Shown: positions 35,591 through 45,619, counted from the first letter of the stretch. The stretch: DNA of 60,917 bases from Hyphomicrobiales bacterium (GCA_900468535.1 UBTY01000028.1:1-60917), one strand, 5' to 3'. The notes: generated from the sequence alone by a model not told the origin. Translations and numbers: made by a program.

Positions 35591-36302
35591 CCGGCCCGGG
35601 CTGGCTGGGATTGGCGGCATCTGACGTGCCGCTGCTTCCTTCGGCGATGCTGACGGTCTGCGGCCAGCGCAGCAGAGCCGCCTCGCCTTCAGGTGTCAGC
35701 GCATACACGCCCTTGCCCAGTTTCTCGAACCAGCCATAGACATTACCGCGCAGGATCGTACCGGCATCGGACGCCAGCGCTTTCATGTCGCGCGGCCGCG
35801 CAAGCCCCTGCTGGAGTGCTGCGGCGCAGAGCAGCGCCCGCTGCCGGTAGGCCGTCATCTGCGGCACGCGCGTGCTGCCGCCAGTGACAGGATCGCCACG
35901 GCGGCGCTGATGCTCCCGCACCAGCCTTGAGCGCCGCTTCGGATTGGTGCGCGGCATCGGCGAGATCGAGCTGACGATGATGCTCACGTCGCCCGCATCG
36001 GAAACGCCGAGCATGCCGATGCCCATACGGCGGCAAAGATCGCGGTAGCGCTTGTCAGCCTCGCGCCCTCGCCCCTTGGCCGAAACACGAGCAGCAATCC
36101 AGACCTCGTCGCTTATCGCGGCCCGATCGACCGCCTGAAGAATGAGTTCGAGGTTAAAGCTGAGCTTCAGTTCACACACCACGACGACGGGTGTTTCCCC
36201 CTCGGTGATACCCACCAGATCACAGCCGCCGATCTCACCTTTGACGTCATAGCCTGCCGCCTCCAGAAAGGCTTTGACCGGCAGATACAGCGAGGTTTCC
36301 AT
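35574..36302 (-). CDS. DUF2161, predicted PD-(D/E)XK nuclease-like protein
   Basis: The 242-residue protein has the PD-(D/E)XK-like core with GGCDLVGI (the Asp) and VVVCELKL (the ELK pair), and a C-terminal winged-helix-like region (PRDMKALASDAGTILRGNVYGWF). DUF2161 proteins are described as putative phosphodiesterases; no substrate is known. The start at 36302 (METSLYLP) fits the family. It lies 10 nt after an 83-residue gene, which suggests an operon. Confidence 0.83.
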   Translation of the reverse strand: METSLYLPVKAFLEAAGYDVKGEIGGCDLVGITEGETPVVVVCELKLSFNLELILQAVDRAAISDEVWIAARVSAKGRGREADKRYRDLCRRMGIGMLGVSDAGDVSIIVSSISPMPRTNPKRRSRLVREHQRRRGDPVTGGSTRVPQMTAYRQRALLCAAALQQGLARPRDMKALASDAGTILRGNVYGWFEKLGKGVYALTPEGEAALLRWPQTVSIAEGSSGTSDAANPSQPGPVNPGA

Positions 36303-36312
36303 CTGGACGTGT

Positions 36313-36564
36313 CTATGCCGGGTTGATGTCGGCGATCTCGCCGTGTTGCGCCAGCAGGCGCGGAGACGACATGTCGCCCGTTTCCTCGTCAACCATTACG
36401 GCGTACGCGGCGACGCCGACAAAGCGCGTGGCCATGGCGGTTGCGATTTTCTCGGCGCTGATGGCGTTGGACGCCTGCCGCATCTCAGCCGGCACAAGAT
36501 TGCCACGGTTCTTGCGGTACGGCAGTACGATAAACTTCTCAGCAGCCACGGCGATATCCCTCAC
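36313..36564 (-). CDS. Small conserved hypothetical protein
   Basis: The 83-residue product is soluble, with no signal peptide and no recognised domain. It has a two-part pattern: KFIVLPYRKNRGNLVPAEM, then IATRF-type beta-strand VGVAAYAVMVDEETGDMSSP. It precedes the DUF2161 gene by 10 nt on the same strand, so the two may act together. Confidence 0.65.
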   Translation of the reverse strand: MRDIAVAAEKFIVLPYRKNRGNLVPAEMRQASNAISAEKIATAMATRFVGVAAYAVMVDEETGDMSSPRLLAQHGEIADINPA

Positions 36565-36659
36565 TTCATGTTCCGGAAATGTTCTGATTTGCCGCCAGAA
36601 GTCAACCGACGTCTGCAGTACCGCTCTTCACTGCCCGCCGCGGCGACCAGTTCGCTGCG

Positions 36660-37070
36660 TCAATCCTGGAAGATATAGGAAGCACACATCTCGTCGGAAC
36701 CGCGAGGAGGTCGGTTGCCGGTGAACACTGCGACGGCAGAAAGCCCCTCGCCTGCGGTCCACGACGCCACATAGGTGACATCGCCAGCGCCGCACAATGC
36801 ATTGCCGTTGAGAAGCACCGGATCATCGGGCTCCTCGACGCGATAGACCGATGCCGGGACACGCCTGCCATCGACAGTAAAATGATCTGCCACAAGATCG
36901 GAAAAGGCCAGGCTTTCGCCATTGGCGAACGTGATACCGAAATCATCGAAGGAGATATCGCCAGTGACGCTCTCCGCCGTGTTGCTGTAGGCCGTATAGT
37001 CATCGCCATAGGCTGCAAACGACCATGTCACGGAGACAGCCAGAGCCAAGCCAAGCACCTTGAGTTTCAA
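36660..37070 (-). CDS. Exported hypothetical protein
   Basis: A product of about 136 residues starts with a signal peptide (KLKVLGLALAVSVTWSFAAYG) and continues as an acidic, beta-rich domain with one Cys pair (in LCGAGD and EMCASY). No family was recognised. I place the start at TTG 37070, after GGGAA; a longer frame begins at 37130 but would give an unlikely extension before the signal peptide. It is probably periplasmic. Confidence 0.62.
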   Translation of the reverse strand: MKLKVLGLALAVSVTWSFAAYGDDYTAYSNTAESVTGDISFDDFGITFANGESLAFSDLVADHFTVDGRRVPASVYRVEEPDDPVLLNGNALCGAGDVTYVASWTAGEGLSAVAVFTGNRPPRGSDEMCASYIFQD

Positions 37071-37286
37071 CGTTTCCCACTCCCCATCAACCGCCCGATC
37101 CCGAACGTGCAAGGACGTTGGCGCTTCCATTCCCCCGCAAGTCCCGGCAGCCTTGCTCGCTCGGGTGATCCGTTGTCAATGGAGAGGCGCAGCATACGCC
37201 GCGCCAACCCAAAAATGGTCCGGCATTTGCTTCGAAATGGCGAACACCACCTAAGTGCACATTGGCACCGGGCTCAACGTGCTAAA

Positions 37287-37305
37287 CGAGGCAAAACCTG
37301 CCTCG
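37287..37305 (-). terminator. Candidate terminator after trpE(G)
   Basis: CGAGGCA (37287-37293) and TGCCTCG (37299-37305) form a 7-bp stem with a 5-nt loop, 15 nt past the trpE(G) stop on the minus strand, followed by TTTAG. The T-tract is short. Confidence 0.5.
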
Positions 37306-37319
37306 CTCGGCACATAGCC

Positions 37320-39509
37320 TCAGGCCGCCTTGGTACTCGCCTTGCGCGACAGGTGCGCGACGACGTTCTCGATCATCCGCATGCCGGCATCACCGCCGAG
37401 CGTCATGATCGATTCCGGGTGGAACTGCACCGCGGCGATCGGCTCCTTCTCGTGCTCGATCCCCATGATCGTGCCGTCTTCGCTTTCTGCCGTGATGATG
37501 AAATCACGCGGCAGCGTCGACGGGTCGGCAAAGATCGAGTGATAACGCCCGACCGTCACTTCCTTGCCGAGCCCCGAAAACACGATGCCGGGCTCCAGAA
37601 CGCGGATGCGCGACGGCTTGCCGTGCATCGGCAGCGCGAGGTGCCGGAGTTCGCCACCATAGGCTTCCGCCAGTGCCTGCAGCCCAAGGCAGACACCGAA
37701 GATCGGCAGGTTGCGGGCCCGCGCCTTCTTGATCGTCGCCTTGCAATCGAAGTCCTTCGGATTGCCCGGCCCCGGCGAAAGCACGACGAGATCGGGATCG
37801 AGCCGGTCAAAGATCTCCTCCGGCACCGGCGTGCGCACGGTCGAAACCGTCGCGCCCGTCTGGCGGAAGTAGTTGGCGAGCGTATGGACGAAGCTGTCTT
37901 CGTGATCAACGAGCAAGATTTTGACGCCCTTGCCGACGGCAGCAACGTCGCGGCCGGCTTTGCCGGAGTTGCCGGCCTTGGCATCGCGGATGGCGGAAAG
38001 CATGGCGGAGGCCTTCAGTTCGGTTTCGGCTTCTTCTTCGTGCGGATCGGAATCGTTGAGCAAGGTCGCCCCTGCCCGGACTTCGGCGATCCCGTCCTTG
38101 ATGCGCACGGTGCGCAGCGTCAGGCCCGTGTTCATGTCGCCGTTGAAGCCGACCATGCCGATCGCGCCGCCGTACCATGCACGCGGGCTTTTCTCATGGC
38201 TTTCGATGAAACGCATCGCCCAGAGTTTTGGCGCGCCGGTGACGGTGACCGCCCAGGCGTGGCTGAGGAAGCCGTCGAAGGCGTCCATGTCGTCGCGCAG
38301 TCGGCCTTCGATATGATCGACGGTATGGATCAGTCGCGAATACATCTCGATCTGGCGGCGGCCGATGACCTTCACCGAACCCGGCTCGCAGACGCGCGAC
38401 TTGTCGTTGCGGTCAACGTCCGAGCACATGGTCAGCTCGGACTCGTCCTTCTTGGAGTTCAGGAGCTTCAGGATCTGCTCGCTGTCTGCGATCGGATCGT
38501 CCCCGCGCTTGATCGTCCCCGAGATCGGGCAGGTCTCGATGCGGCGGCCGGACACGCGCACGAACATCTCAGGCGACGCGCCGACCAGATACTCCTGCTT
38601 CCCGAGATTGATGAAGAAGGAATAGGGGGACGGATTGATCGCCTTCAGCCGCTTGGAAATGTCCGAAGGCTTGCTGTCGCAGCGTTCCATGAACTTCTGG
38701 CCGGGGACCACTTCGAAGAGGTCGCCCTTGCGGAAGCTCTCCTTCGCCTTGACGACAAGGTCGGCATATTCGCCGGGCCGGTGGTCGCTCTTCGGCGGGA
38801 TGGCATCGGTGCGCTGGAAGGGTTCCGCCGGGATGTCGCCGGCCTTCCCCTCGGTCGAAAGACCGCCCTTCTCGAAGTCGTAGCGGTCGATCCAGGCCTT
38901 GGCCGAGTAGTTGTCGACGACCAGAATCTCATCCGGCAGATAGAGCACCATGTCGCGCTGGTCGGCCGGGCGCACGAGCTTCAGGTTGATCGCATCGAAC
39001 TGGAAGGCAAGGTCGTAGCCGAAGGCGCCGTAAAGGCCGAGGCTGGCATCCGCCTGCGAATAGAAGAGTTCGGTGACCGCGCGCAACACCGTGAAGACCG
39101 TTGGGATCTTCGAGCGCTCCTCTTCGGTAAAGGCGCGCTCCGGCGCTTTCACCGTCAGATCCAGGCGACGCGCCGTCGAAGCACCAAGCTCAAGATCAGA
39201 GATCGTCTTCAGGCGTTCGGTGACGAAGCCGAGGATGACCTCGCCGCGCTCGTTATAGGCTTCGATCCAGACCTGGCGGCCGTTGCAGGAAATGCCGAGC
39301 GGTGGGTCGACAATGGCGGTATCCCAACGCGTGTAACGGCCCGGATATTCGTAGTTGGACGAAAACACCGCACCGCGGCGCTCATCGAGCTTGTCGATAT
39401 AGGACGAGACGGCATCGGCATAGGGGATAGCCCTGCGCTGCCGGGTGACCGTGATGCCACCCTTGGTCTCGTAGATTTCCGCTCCGTCATCCCTGATGAT
39501 CGTTACCAC
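37320..39509 (-). CDS. trpE(G): Fused anthranilate synthase TrpE-TrpG
   Basis: The 729-residue fusion makes anthranilate from chorismate and glutamine, the first step of tryptophan synthesis. The TrpE part spans about residues 1-510 ([20 protein letters not shown] is spread over the active-site region) and the TrpG amidotransferase about 530-729, with the nucleophile in [10 protein letters not shown] and the His-Glu pair in FHPESIM. This fused form is characteristic of rhizobia. The start at 39509 is preceded by the trpL attenuator, so it is controlled by tryptophan through termination. Confidence 0.96.
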   Translation of the reverse strand: MVTIIRDDGAEIYETKGGITVTRQRRAIPYADAVSSYIDKLDERRGAVFSSNYEYPGRYTRWDTAIVDPPLGISCNGRQVWIEAYNERGEVILGFVTERLKTISDLELGASTARRLDLTVKAPERAFTEEERSKIPTVFTVLRAVTELFYSQADASLGLYGAFGYDLAFQFDAINLKLVRPADQRDMVLYLPDEILVVDNYSAKAWIDRYDFEKGGLSTEGKAGDIPAEPFQRTDAIPPKSDHRPGEYADLVVKAKESFRKGDLFEVVPGQKFMERCDSKPSDISKRLKAINPSPYSFFINLGKQEYLVGASPEMFVRVSGRRIETCPISGTIKRGDDPIADSEQILKLLNSKKDESELTMCSDVDRNDKSRVCEPGSVKVIGRRQIEMYSRLIHTVDHIEGRLRDDMDAFDGFLSHAWAVTVTGAPKLWAMRFIESHEKSPRAWYGGAIGMVGFNGDMNTGLTLRTVRIKDGIAEVRAGATLLNDSDPHEEEAETELKASAMLSAIRDAKAGNSGKAGRDVAAVGKGVKILLVDHEDSFVHTLANYFRQTGATVSTVRTPVPEEIFDRLDPDLVVLSPGPGNPKDFDCKATIKKARARNLPIFGVCLGLQALAEAYGGELRHLALPMHGKPSRIRVLEPGIVFSGLGKEVTVGRYHSIFADPSTLPRDFIITAESEDGTIMGIEHEKEPIAAVQFHPESIMTLGGDAGMRMIENVVAHLSRKASTKAA

Positions 39510-39550
39510 TGTTCCACTCCGTTATCGGGGCCCGGATGACAGGCAGCCTT

Positions 39551-39587
39551 AAAACAAAAAAAGCCGCCTGGTTTTTTCCGGGCGGCT
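39551..39587 (-). terminator. trp attenuator terminator (trpL / rnTrpL end)
   Basis: On the minus strand AGCCGCCCGG (39587-39578) and CCAGGCGGCT (39571-39562) pair with one mismatch around a 6-nt A loop, followed by a T-tract (TTTTTTTGTTTT region). A competing stem forms between GGCTCGCT (39634-39627), just after the Trp codons, and AGTGAGCC (39591-39584), which would block the terminator's first arm. The spacing is that of a ribosome-controlled switch. Confidence 0.88.
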
Positions 39588-39624
39588 CACTCGTCGTCTT
39601 TAGACACGATTGGTCGAGGCCGCT

Positions 39625-39669
39625 TCAGCGAGCCCACCACCAAACTGCAATGTTCAAGGACGTGTTCAT
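39625..39669 (-). CDS. trpL: trp leader peptide
   Basis: This 14-residue peptide, MNTSLNIAVWWWAR, has three consecutive Trp codons and precedes the attenuator of trpE(G). In S. meliloti the related leader controls trpE(G) and its released RNA and peptide have been reported to act in trans; the same roles are inferred here. The ATG lies 8 nt after a TAACAA -10 box, so the mRNA likely begins at the AUG and is leaderless. Confidence 0.93.
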   Translation of the reverse strand: MNTSLNIAVWWWAR

Positions 39670-39677
39670 GGGCGAAA

Positions 39678-39706
39678 TTGTTAGCGTGAGATCCGACCAA
39701 GTGCAA
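39678..39706 (-). promoter_or_regulatory. trpL-trpE(G) promoter
   Basis: TTGCAC (39706-39701) and TAACAA (39683-39678) are 17 nt apart on the minus strand. The predicted start site coincides with the trpL ATG at 39669. There is no room for a Shine-Dalgarno. Confidence 0.75.
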
Positions 39707-39759
39707 GAGGCGGTTTTGGCTAGCACGCAAAGTCAACGATATTGCCCTCGCGAAATGAA

Positions 39760-39786
39760 GGAGGCGCCCAAAGGCGCCTCCCTTTT
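39760..39786. terminator. Terminator after the heme receptor gene
   Basis: GGAGGCGCC (39760-39768) and GGCGCCTCC (39773-39781) form a perfect 9-bp stem with a 4-nt loop, followed on the plus strand by CTTTTTC. It lies 20 bp past the end of the minus-strand receptor gene. The longer T-tract is on the plus side, so it may also isolate the trp leader region. Confidence 0.72.
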
Positions 39787-39806
39787 TCAGTCTTGCATCG
39801 ATAGAC

Positions 39807-42080
39807 TTAGAATGTCTTGGTGAGCGAAATCTTGAAATTCCGCCCAGGTTCCGAGTAGTAAGCCAGCGGCTGGTTGGTATTGGAATTCGAAGGCGTCGTG
39901 GTGCTCAGATCACGATACGCGACGCCATCCCAGTATCTCTTATCAAAGATGTTATAGACGCCTGCCTGGATGCGAAGCCCTTCCACCTGCTCAGGTTCCC
40001 ACCAAGCGGTGAGATTGGCGATGCCATAACCGGGCGCGTTGAAGGTCGTCGCGCTGCTGGACTTACTCATTGCACTTCCAAAGATACCGGTGACATCGAC
40101 GCCCCAGACCTCTTGGCTATATCCGATACCAGTTATGGCTCTGAACGGCACAACGGTGCGAAGTTTCTCGTCGGTATCTTGGTCCTTAGCATTCGTGTAA
40201 GACAGCGAGCCGCTTACATGGATACCATTTCCGAACTCGTGAGAACCGCTGACCTCGATCCCGCCGACACGCACGCGCGACCGATTGTAGTACTCGGTGT
40301 AGCTGGTGTAGGTGCCGACCGGGCCGATGTCGCGCGAGTCGATGAAGTTCCGGTACTCGTTGTAATATCCGACTACGCGCATCTTCGTGTCGCCGGCGTC
40401 GTAGTTGGCCCCTAATTCGAAGCCCATTCCAGTCTCGGGCTTGAGGTCCGGATTGCCGACCACCGCGTACTGTACGGGGCCGCCCTGTCCTGTGTAAAGC
40501 AGGTAGAGCTCATCGACCGTCGGTGCGCGATAGGCCATCGACCACTGACCGAAGAGCTGCAGGTCCGGCGAGACGTCGTAGCCGACTAGGATTTTAGGCG
40601 AGAAACGGTGCCCGTCCGTGCCATCCGGAACGCCGGTATATCCGGGATTGCCACTAAAGCCGGATGACTCTCGTGGGTTATAGTCGAACCAATCGAATGC
40701 CAGACCGGGTGTCACCGACCAGGCGGAATCATTATAGCGGATCTTGTCGTCGATCGTGATCCCGAGCCGGCTGCCGTTTACATCAGGCATTTCGGACTGG
40801 TCGGCATGAAGGGAGTTACAAGTCGCGCCAACGTAAGTTCCGGCGATACATCCATCCATCCCAGCGGTGAAAGACTGCGCCCAGAAATACGAGAGATTAC
40901 CACGGATGTTCATCTCGTGATTGAACTGGCCGGTTTCGAACTCTTTGTTAAAGGTGCTGACAATACCGACAGACTGCTCTTCGAGCTGGTTCGAGCGGTA
41001 CCAATCGCCAATCGGATTTACTAGACGGTAGCCGTCATTTCCGGCGTCGCGCTTGATGTTCTGCCAATAAAGCGAAGAGCGGATGGAGTCGAAGAAGCCA
41101 CCGTCGTCTTGGGACTGATAGTCCAGCGAAACGCGATCACGCGTGCTTTCCTCGAAACCGACGAAGTCCCGATATCCACGGCTTGACGTAGTACCACCTT
41201 CAAGCGTCAGCAGATCGGTATCGAGTTGTCGGTTATAGCGCTCGGCCGTGATTCCGATCTTCTGGCCACCATCGAGTTCCTGGCGAGCCTTGAAGAGCAA
41301 ATTGTACTCCTTGAGGTCCGCGGGACTTGCTTCGTCACGCGCAAAACCGATACCCCCTTTCGAGCCGGTATTCTCGGTCTCGTTGCCGCGCGTGTAGGAA
41401 CCCTGCAAAAGTACGCTGGTGGCATCGACCCGCTTTGCGACAGCAAAATTTCCGCCGATGCTCCGATTGGCGCCGTCGTAGGTGGTCTTGGCAATACCGC
41501 CCCAGTCGCGCCCGTCCTTGATCAGATCTTCGGGCTCCAGGGTCTGCAAGACCACTGCGCCGCCTAGGGCACCCGAACCTGCACGCGTGGAGTCGGCGCC
41601 TTTCACGATATCGATCGCAGAAAGCGAATTGAACGAGAAAGCCGTCGTCCCGCCATTCGCATTGGTCGTTGTAGAAGGTCCACCGGAGCGGGCCGAGTTC
41701 GTCAGGTAAGGAATGGGAATGTCATCGACGAGTGTCGTGACGCGATTTCCTTCCATCCCGCGGATCACGAACCCTTTGTCGGCGGAAGAATACTGAACGC
41801 TGGGATCGATGCGTGATATATCCGACGGCGTGTTTATTTCTTCGTGGCGAAGCGTTTCAGCCGTCGTCTGTGTTGCAAGTGGCGTATCCTCTACGCTGCC
41901 CTGAGGCACTTTGACCCGCTTCCCCTTGACCACGATCTTCTGAAGTGTCGTGCCGTTCTCGTCCTCAGCGACCGTCGTCTGCGTGGAAGTCGTGGCGCTT
42001 TGCGAATAAGCCTGCGCGGTGGGTAGAGCAATGAATGCCGCGCTCAACAGCAGCGCCGAGCGCCAATGCCGGATAACCAT
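39807..42080 (-). CDS. shmR: TonB-dependent heme/hemoglobin receptor
   Basis: This 757-residue outer-membrane receptor has a signal peptide (ending near TAQAYSQS), a plug domain (about residues 60-180) and a 22-strand beta-barrel ending in an aromatic residue (TKTF). It carries the heme-receptor signatures YRAPTVDELY (FRAP-like) and NPDLKPETG (NPNL-like). In Sinorhizobium the homologue beside trpE(G) is ShmR. A RirA-type TGA-N9-TCA box lies upstream at 42201-42215, so it is probably induced by iron limitation. Confidence 0.92.
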   Translation of the reverse strand: MVIRHWRSALLLSAAFIALPTAQAYSQSATTSTQTTVAEDENGTTLQKIVVKGKRVKVPQGSVEDTPLATQTTAETLRHEEINTPSDISRIDPSVQYSSADKGFVIRGMEGNRVTTLVDDIPIPYLTNSARSGGPSTTTNANGGTTAFSFNSLSAIDIVKGADSTRAGSGALGGAVVLQTLEPEDLIKDGRDWGGIAKTTYDGANRSIGGNFAVAKRVDATSVLLQGSYTRGNETENTGSKGGIGFARDEASPADLKEYNLLFKARQELDGGQKIGITAERYNRQLDTDLLTLEGGTTSSRGYRDFVGFEESTRDRVSLDYQSQDDGGFFDSIRSSLYWQNIKRDAGNDGYRLVNPIGDWYRSNQLEEQSVGIVSTFNKEFETGQFNHEMNIRGNLSYFWAQSFTAGMDGCIAGTYVGATCNSLHADQSEMPDVNGSRLGITIDDKIRYNDSAWSVTPGLAFDWFDYNPRESSGFSGNPGYTGVPDGTDGHRFSPKILVGYDVSPDLQLFGQWSMAYRAPTVDELYLLYTGQGGPVQYAVVGNPDLKPETGMGFELGANYDAGDTKMRVVGYYNEYRNFIDSRDIGPVGTYTSYTEYYNRSRVRVGGIEVSGSHEFGNGIHVSGSLSYTNAKDQDTDEKLRTVVPFRAITGIGYSQEVWGVDVTGIFGSAMSKSSSATTFNAPGYGIANLTAWWEPEQVEGLRIQAGVYNIFDKRYWDGVAYRDLSTTTPSNSNTNQPLAYYSEPGRNFKISLTKTF

Positions 42081-42200
42081 AAAATCAACCCCTCAAAGGA
42101 AAAATGATACCGGGCTGGCTGGTCTACGCGCGTGGCGGTCGATGGGCTGGCTAGGCGTTGAGGCGGAGAAAACCGCCTTCTTTTCGCCGCATAAAAAACA

Positions 42201-42215
42201 TGACTATTGTTGTCA
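42201..42215 (-). promoter_or_regulatory. Putative iron-responsive operator (RirA box)
   Basis: TGACTATTGTTGTCA is a TGA-N9-TCA motif about 120 bp before the heme receptor start, in an A/T-rich stretch. It matches the RirA-type iron-responsive operator of rhizobia, in which Fe-S-loaded RirA represses iron uptake genes. Such short motifs also occur by chance; its position is the main support. Confidence 0.6.
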
Positions 42216-42345
42216 ATATATCGCGGCCAACTTATCTTGATTTAATCAATCATGTTTACACCGCATTAGTCAACGTTGCGAAATTGCAACGAAATATGCA
42301 TCTGTGCGTTCTCTTCCTGCTGAAATGACAACGCAGGATGGATAC

Positions 42346-43197
42346 GTGCGGAAAACGTTGGCAATCGCGATCTCCCTCGCCTGCCTCACTCTTCTGACCT
42401 CGGCGCGCTTGCCCGATCAGGCACCCGTGCCGCAGCAGAAACCCAGCGACACGGCAGAAACCCCGCCAGCTGCATCCGTGCCGAAACCCGAGCCAAAGCC
42501 GGCAACGCCTGACACTAAGCAGCCGGATAATGCCCCAAAGGCCGAAGCCAAGCCGGTCGCCCCACTGGAAAAGCAGGGCCCGAAGCTGCCGTCGCAGCAG
42601 TCGCTGGAAGAGCAGCATCTGACGATCGAAGCCGAGAGCGATGCCGAGCATTCCGAATGCGTGAGGGAACTGCAGAGCCTCGGAGTCGTCTTCAAGGACA
42701 TCTCGCGTATCGATGATGGCAATGGCTGCGGCATCGACAAGCCGATCAAGGTCTCGGATGTGCTGCCTGGCATCAAGCTGAAGCCGGATGGGGTCTTCCG
42801 TTGCCCCGTCGCTCTTGCACTCGCCCGCTGGATGAAGGAGAGCGTCATTCCGGCGGCAGCCGTCGCGGCGAAGGATCAGGGTGCGATCGTCTCGGTCAAC
42901 CAGGCCTCCTCCTATATCTGCCGCCTGCGCAACAGCGCCGAGACCGGCAAGATATCGGAGCATGCGCGCGGCAATGCCGTGGATGTCGCGAGCTTCAGCT
43001 TCGAGAAGGGTGAAGACATTGCCGTTCAGCCCCGCCGCGAGGATTCAACGCTTGTCGGCGCCTTCCAGCGCACCGTCAGCGCCGCCGGCTGTCTTTATTT
43101 CATGACGGTGCTCGATCCCGAAAGCGATGCCGCGCATGAGACGCATTTTCATCTCGACGTGCTGCAACGCAAGGGCGGATACCGCTATTGTCATTGA
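42346..43197 (+). CDS. Extensin-like C-terminal domain protein
   Basis: The protein of about 283 residues has a signal peptide (RKTLAIAISLACLTLLTSA), a long Pro/Lys/Ala-rich linker (about residues 30-85) and a C-terminal extensin-like domain with SEHARGNAVDVASF and HETHFHLDVL. The His and Asp residues resemble a metal-binding D-Ala-D-Ala peptidase-like site. It is likely periplasmic or in the cell wall. The GTG at 42346 has AGGA 7 nt upstream; ATGs at 42304 and 42325 are alternatives without a site. Confidence 0.85.
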   Translation: MRKTLAIAISLACLTLLTSARLPDQAPVPQQKPSDTAETPPAASVPKPEPKPATPDTKQPDNAPKAEAKPVAPLEKQGPKLPSQQSLEEQHLTIEAESDAEHSECVRELQSLGVVFKDISRIDDGNGCGIDKPIKVSDVLPGIKLKPDGVFRCPVALALARWMKESVIPAAAVAAKDQGAIVSVNQASSYICRLRNSAETGKISEHARGNAVDVASFSFEKGEDIAVQPRREDSTLVGAFQRTVSAAGCLYFMTVLDPESDAAHETHFHLDVLQRKGGYRYCH

Positions 43198-43293
43198 TCG
43201 CCAATACCTTAGCGGCAGCAGCGGAATCGATCCGTCAGCGACTTGAATCAAGTTGGCAACAAGGCTGTGCCAGCTCTCCGCGCATGGCCCGGC

Positions 43294-44973
43294 TCAGAAA
43301 AGCCCCTCGATGTATCCCTGATCGTTGAGATAGATCCGTTCCGCGGAAGGCGATCTCGGCAGGCCGGGCATGGTCATGATCTCGCCGGTGATCGCGACGA
43401 CAAAACCGGCACCGGCCGACAGCCGGACCTCGCGCACCGGCACGACATGCCCTTCGGGTGCTCCCCTGAGGCTCGGATCGGTCGAGAAGGAATATTGCGT
43501 CTTCGCCATGCAGACCGGCAGCTTGCCGTAGCCCTGCTCCTCCCAGGCGCGAAGCTGGTCGCGAACGGCCTTGTCGGCGGTCACCTCGCCCGCGTGATAG
43601 ATCTTGGAGGCGACGATCTCGATCTTCTCGAACAGCGACACATCGTCAGGATAGAGCGGTTGGAAGCGCGCCTGCCCGGATTCGGCAAGCTCGACCACCT
43701 TGTACGCAAGCTCTTCAATACCCGCCGACCCCTCGGCCCAGTGACGGCAAAGGATGGCCTCCGCCCCTAGCCGCGAGACGTAATCCTTCACTGCCGCAAC
43801 TTCCGCATCGGTATCAGTGACGAAATGATTGATCGCCACGACGACGGGAACGCCGAACTTCCGGACATTCGCCACATGCCGGCCGAGATTGGAGCAGCCC
43901 TTCTTCAGCGCCGCAACGTTCTCGGCACCGAGATCCTCCTTCTTCACACCGCCATTCATCTTCAATGCCCGCACGGTTGCGACGATGACGGCGGCATCAG
44001 GCCGCAACCCGGCCTTGCGGCACTTGATGTCGAAAAACTTCTCCGCTCCGAGATCCGCACCGAAGCCTGCTTCGGTCACGACATATTCCCCGAGCTTCAG
44101 CGCCGTCTTTGTGGCGATGACGGAGTTGCACCCGTGCGCAATGTTGGCAAAGGGGCCGCCATGAACGAAAGCGGGATTGTTTTCCAGCGTCTGAACGAGG
44201 TTCGGCTGCATTGCGTCTTTCAGCAGAACGGCCATCGCCCCATCCGCCTTCAGGTCGCGCGCATAGACGGCGGTCCGATCGCGGCGATAGCCGACGATGA
44301 TGTTGCCGAGACGCCGTTCAAGATCCTTCAGGTCAGAGGCAAGGCACAGGATCGCCATCACCTCGGAGGCAACGGTGATATCGAAGCCGTTCTGCCGCGG
44401 GAAGCCGTTGGCCACGCCACCGAGCGAAGAGACCATCTCGCGCAGTGCCCGGTCGTTCATATCCATGACCCGTCGCCAGGTGACGCGGCGCAGATCGATG
44501 TCGAGCTCGTTGCCCCAATAGATATGGTTGTCGATCATCGCCGCGAGCAGATTGTGCGCGGAGGTGATCGCATGGAAATCGCCGGTAAAGTGCAGGTTGA
44601 TGTCTTCCATCGGGATGACCTGTGCATAGCCGCCGCCGGCCGCTCCACCCTTCACGCCGAAACACGGCCCAAGCGAGGCTTCACGAATACAGACGATCGC
44701 CTTCTTGCCGATGCGGTTCAGCCCATCGCCGAGACCGACCGTCGTCGTCGTCTTGCCCTCTCCCGCCGGCGTAGGATTGATCGCTGTCACGAGAATGAGC
44801 TTCCCGTCCGGCTTTCCGTCCTGGGCCGCAATGAACTCCGCGCTGATCTTGGCCTTGTCGTGCCCGTAGGGCGCCAGATCTGCAGCCGGGACGCCCAGCT
44901 TCTCACCGATCTCGAAGATCGGCCTCTTTGTGGCTGCGCGCGCGATCTCGATGTCGGACTTATACTCTGTCAT
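43294..44973 (-). CDS. fhs: Formate--tetrahydrofolate ligase
   Basis: Fhs makes 10-formyltetrahydrofolate from formate, tetrahydrofolate and ATP, feeding one-carbon metabolism in the cytoplasm. The 559-residue enzyme has the ATP-binding [17 protein letters not shown] (residues about 68-84) and the signature [19 protein letters not shown]. It is full-length. The divergent YqhA gene starts 134 bp upstream. No riboswitch was recognised in the leader. Confidence 0.96.
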   Translation of the reverse strand: MTEYKSDIEIARAATKRPIFEIGEKLGVPAADLAPYGHDKAKISAEFIAAQDGKPDGKLILVTAINPTPAGEGKTTTTVGLGDGLNRIGKKAIVCIREASLGPCFGVKGGAAGGGYAQVIPMEDINLHFTGDFHAITSAHNLLAAMIDNHIYWGNELDIDLRRVTWRRVMDMNDRALREMVSSLGGVANGFPRQNGFDITVASEVMAILCLASDLKDLERRLGNIIVGYRRDRTAVYARDLKADGAMAVLLKDAMQPNLVQTLENNPAFVHGGPFANIAHGCNSVIATKTALKLGEYVVTEAGFGADLGAEKFFDIKCRKAGLRPDAAVIVATVRALKMNGGVKKEDLGAENVAALKKGCSNLGRHVANVRKFGVPVVVAINHFVTDTDAEVAAVKDYVSRLGAEAILCRHWAEGSAGIEELAYKVVELAESGQARFQPLYPDDVSLFEKIEIVASKIYHAGEVTADKAVRDQLRAWEEQGYGKLPVCMAKTQYSFSTDPSLRGAPEGHVVPVREVRLSAGAGFVVAITGEIMTMPGLPRSPSAERIYLNDQGYIEGLF

Positions 44974-45106
44974 ATCCCCTCCGGATGCGCTGTCTATTGA
45001 AGCGAAATAGCGAACTATGCCGTAAGTTTGAAGAGCACCGGCGTTGCGAAGACACCGTCATCCCGTCTATCAGCGCACATCGATTCCGTATTTGCGAGAA
45101 GAAACC

Positions 45107-45619
45107 ATGAAATCACTCGAGCTCATTGTCGAGCGCATCATTCTTTCAAGCCGTTGGATACTCGTTGTCTTCTATCTCGGCCTGGCGCTGTCGCTCGCGG
45201 TTTACGCAGTCTCCTTCGGCTACAAGTTCATGAAGGTCGCCGGGAATGTCTTCCTGCTCGACGAAGGCGAAATGATCCTGGCGATGCTTGGCCTCATCGA
45301 CGCAGCCCTCGTCGCCAGCCTGATCGTGATGGTCATGATCTCGGGCTACGAGAATTTCGTCAGCCGCTTTGATGAGAGCGAGGATGACGTGTCCTTCATC
45401 GGCAAGCTCGACGCGGGCAGCCTGAAGATCAAGGTCGCCTCCTCGATCGTGGCGATTTCGTCGATCCACCTGCTGCAGGTGTTCCTCAATGCCGATCAAT
45501 ACACCGACGGCAAGATCATGTGGCTGACGGTCATGCATCTGGCTTTCGTCGTATCCGCGGTGATGCTCGGCTTTCTCGAGCAACTGACGAAGAAGCCCAA
45601 AGGCGACACCAAGCCCTGA
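45107..45619 (+). CDS. YqhA/TIGR00645-family membrane protein
   Basis: The 170-residue product has four predicted membrane helices (about residues 12-32, 50-72, 107-125 and 135-155) and the family pattern LIVERIILSSRWILVVFYLGL at the N-terminus. The function is unknown. The start at 45107 (MKSLELIVERI) matches the family and has GAGAAG upstream. A 7-bp hairpin (TTCGCTC/GAGCGAA, 45630-45656) follows without a T-tract. Confidence 0.87.
   Translation: MKSLELIVERIILSSRWILVVFYLGLALSLAVYAVSFGYKFMKVAGNVFLLDEGEMILAMLGLIDAALVASLIVMVMISGYENFVSRFDESEDDVSFIGKLDAGSLKIKVASSIVAISSIHLLQVFLNADQYTDGKIMWLTVMHLAFVVSAVMLGFLEQLTKKPKGDTKP

Noticed and set aside
36882..39539. A long plus-strand reading frame (885 codons) opposite trpE(G)
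   Set aside because: It is a shadow of the fused anthranilate synthase on the other strand, common in GC-rich genes. It has His/Arg/Asp-rich, low-complexity composition and no family features.
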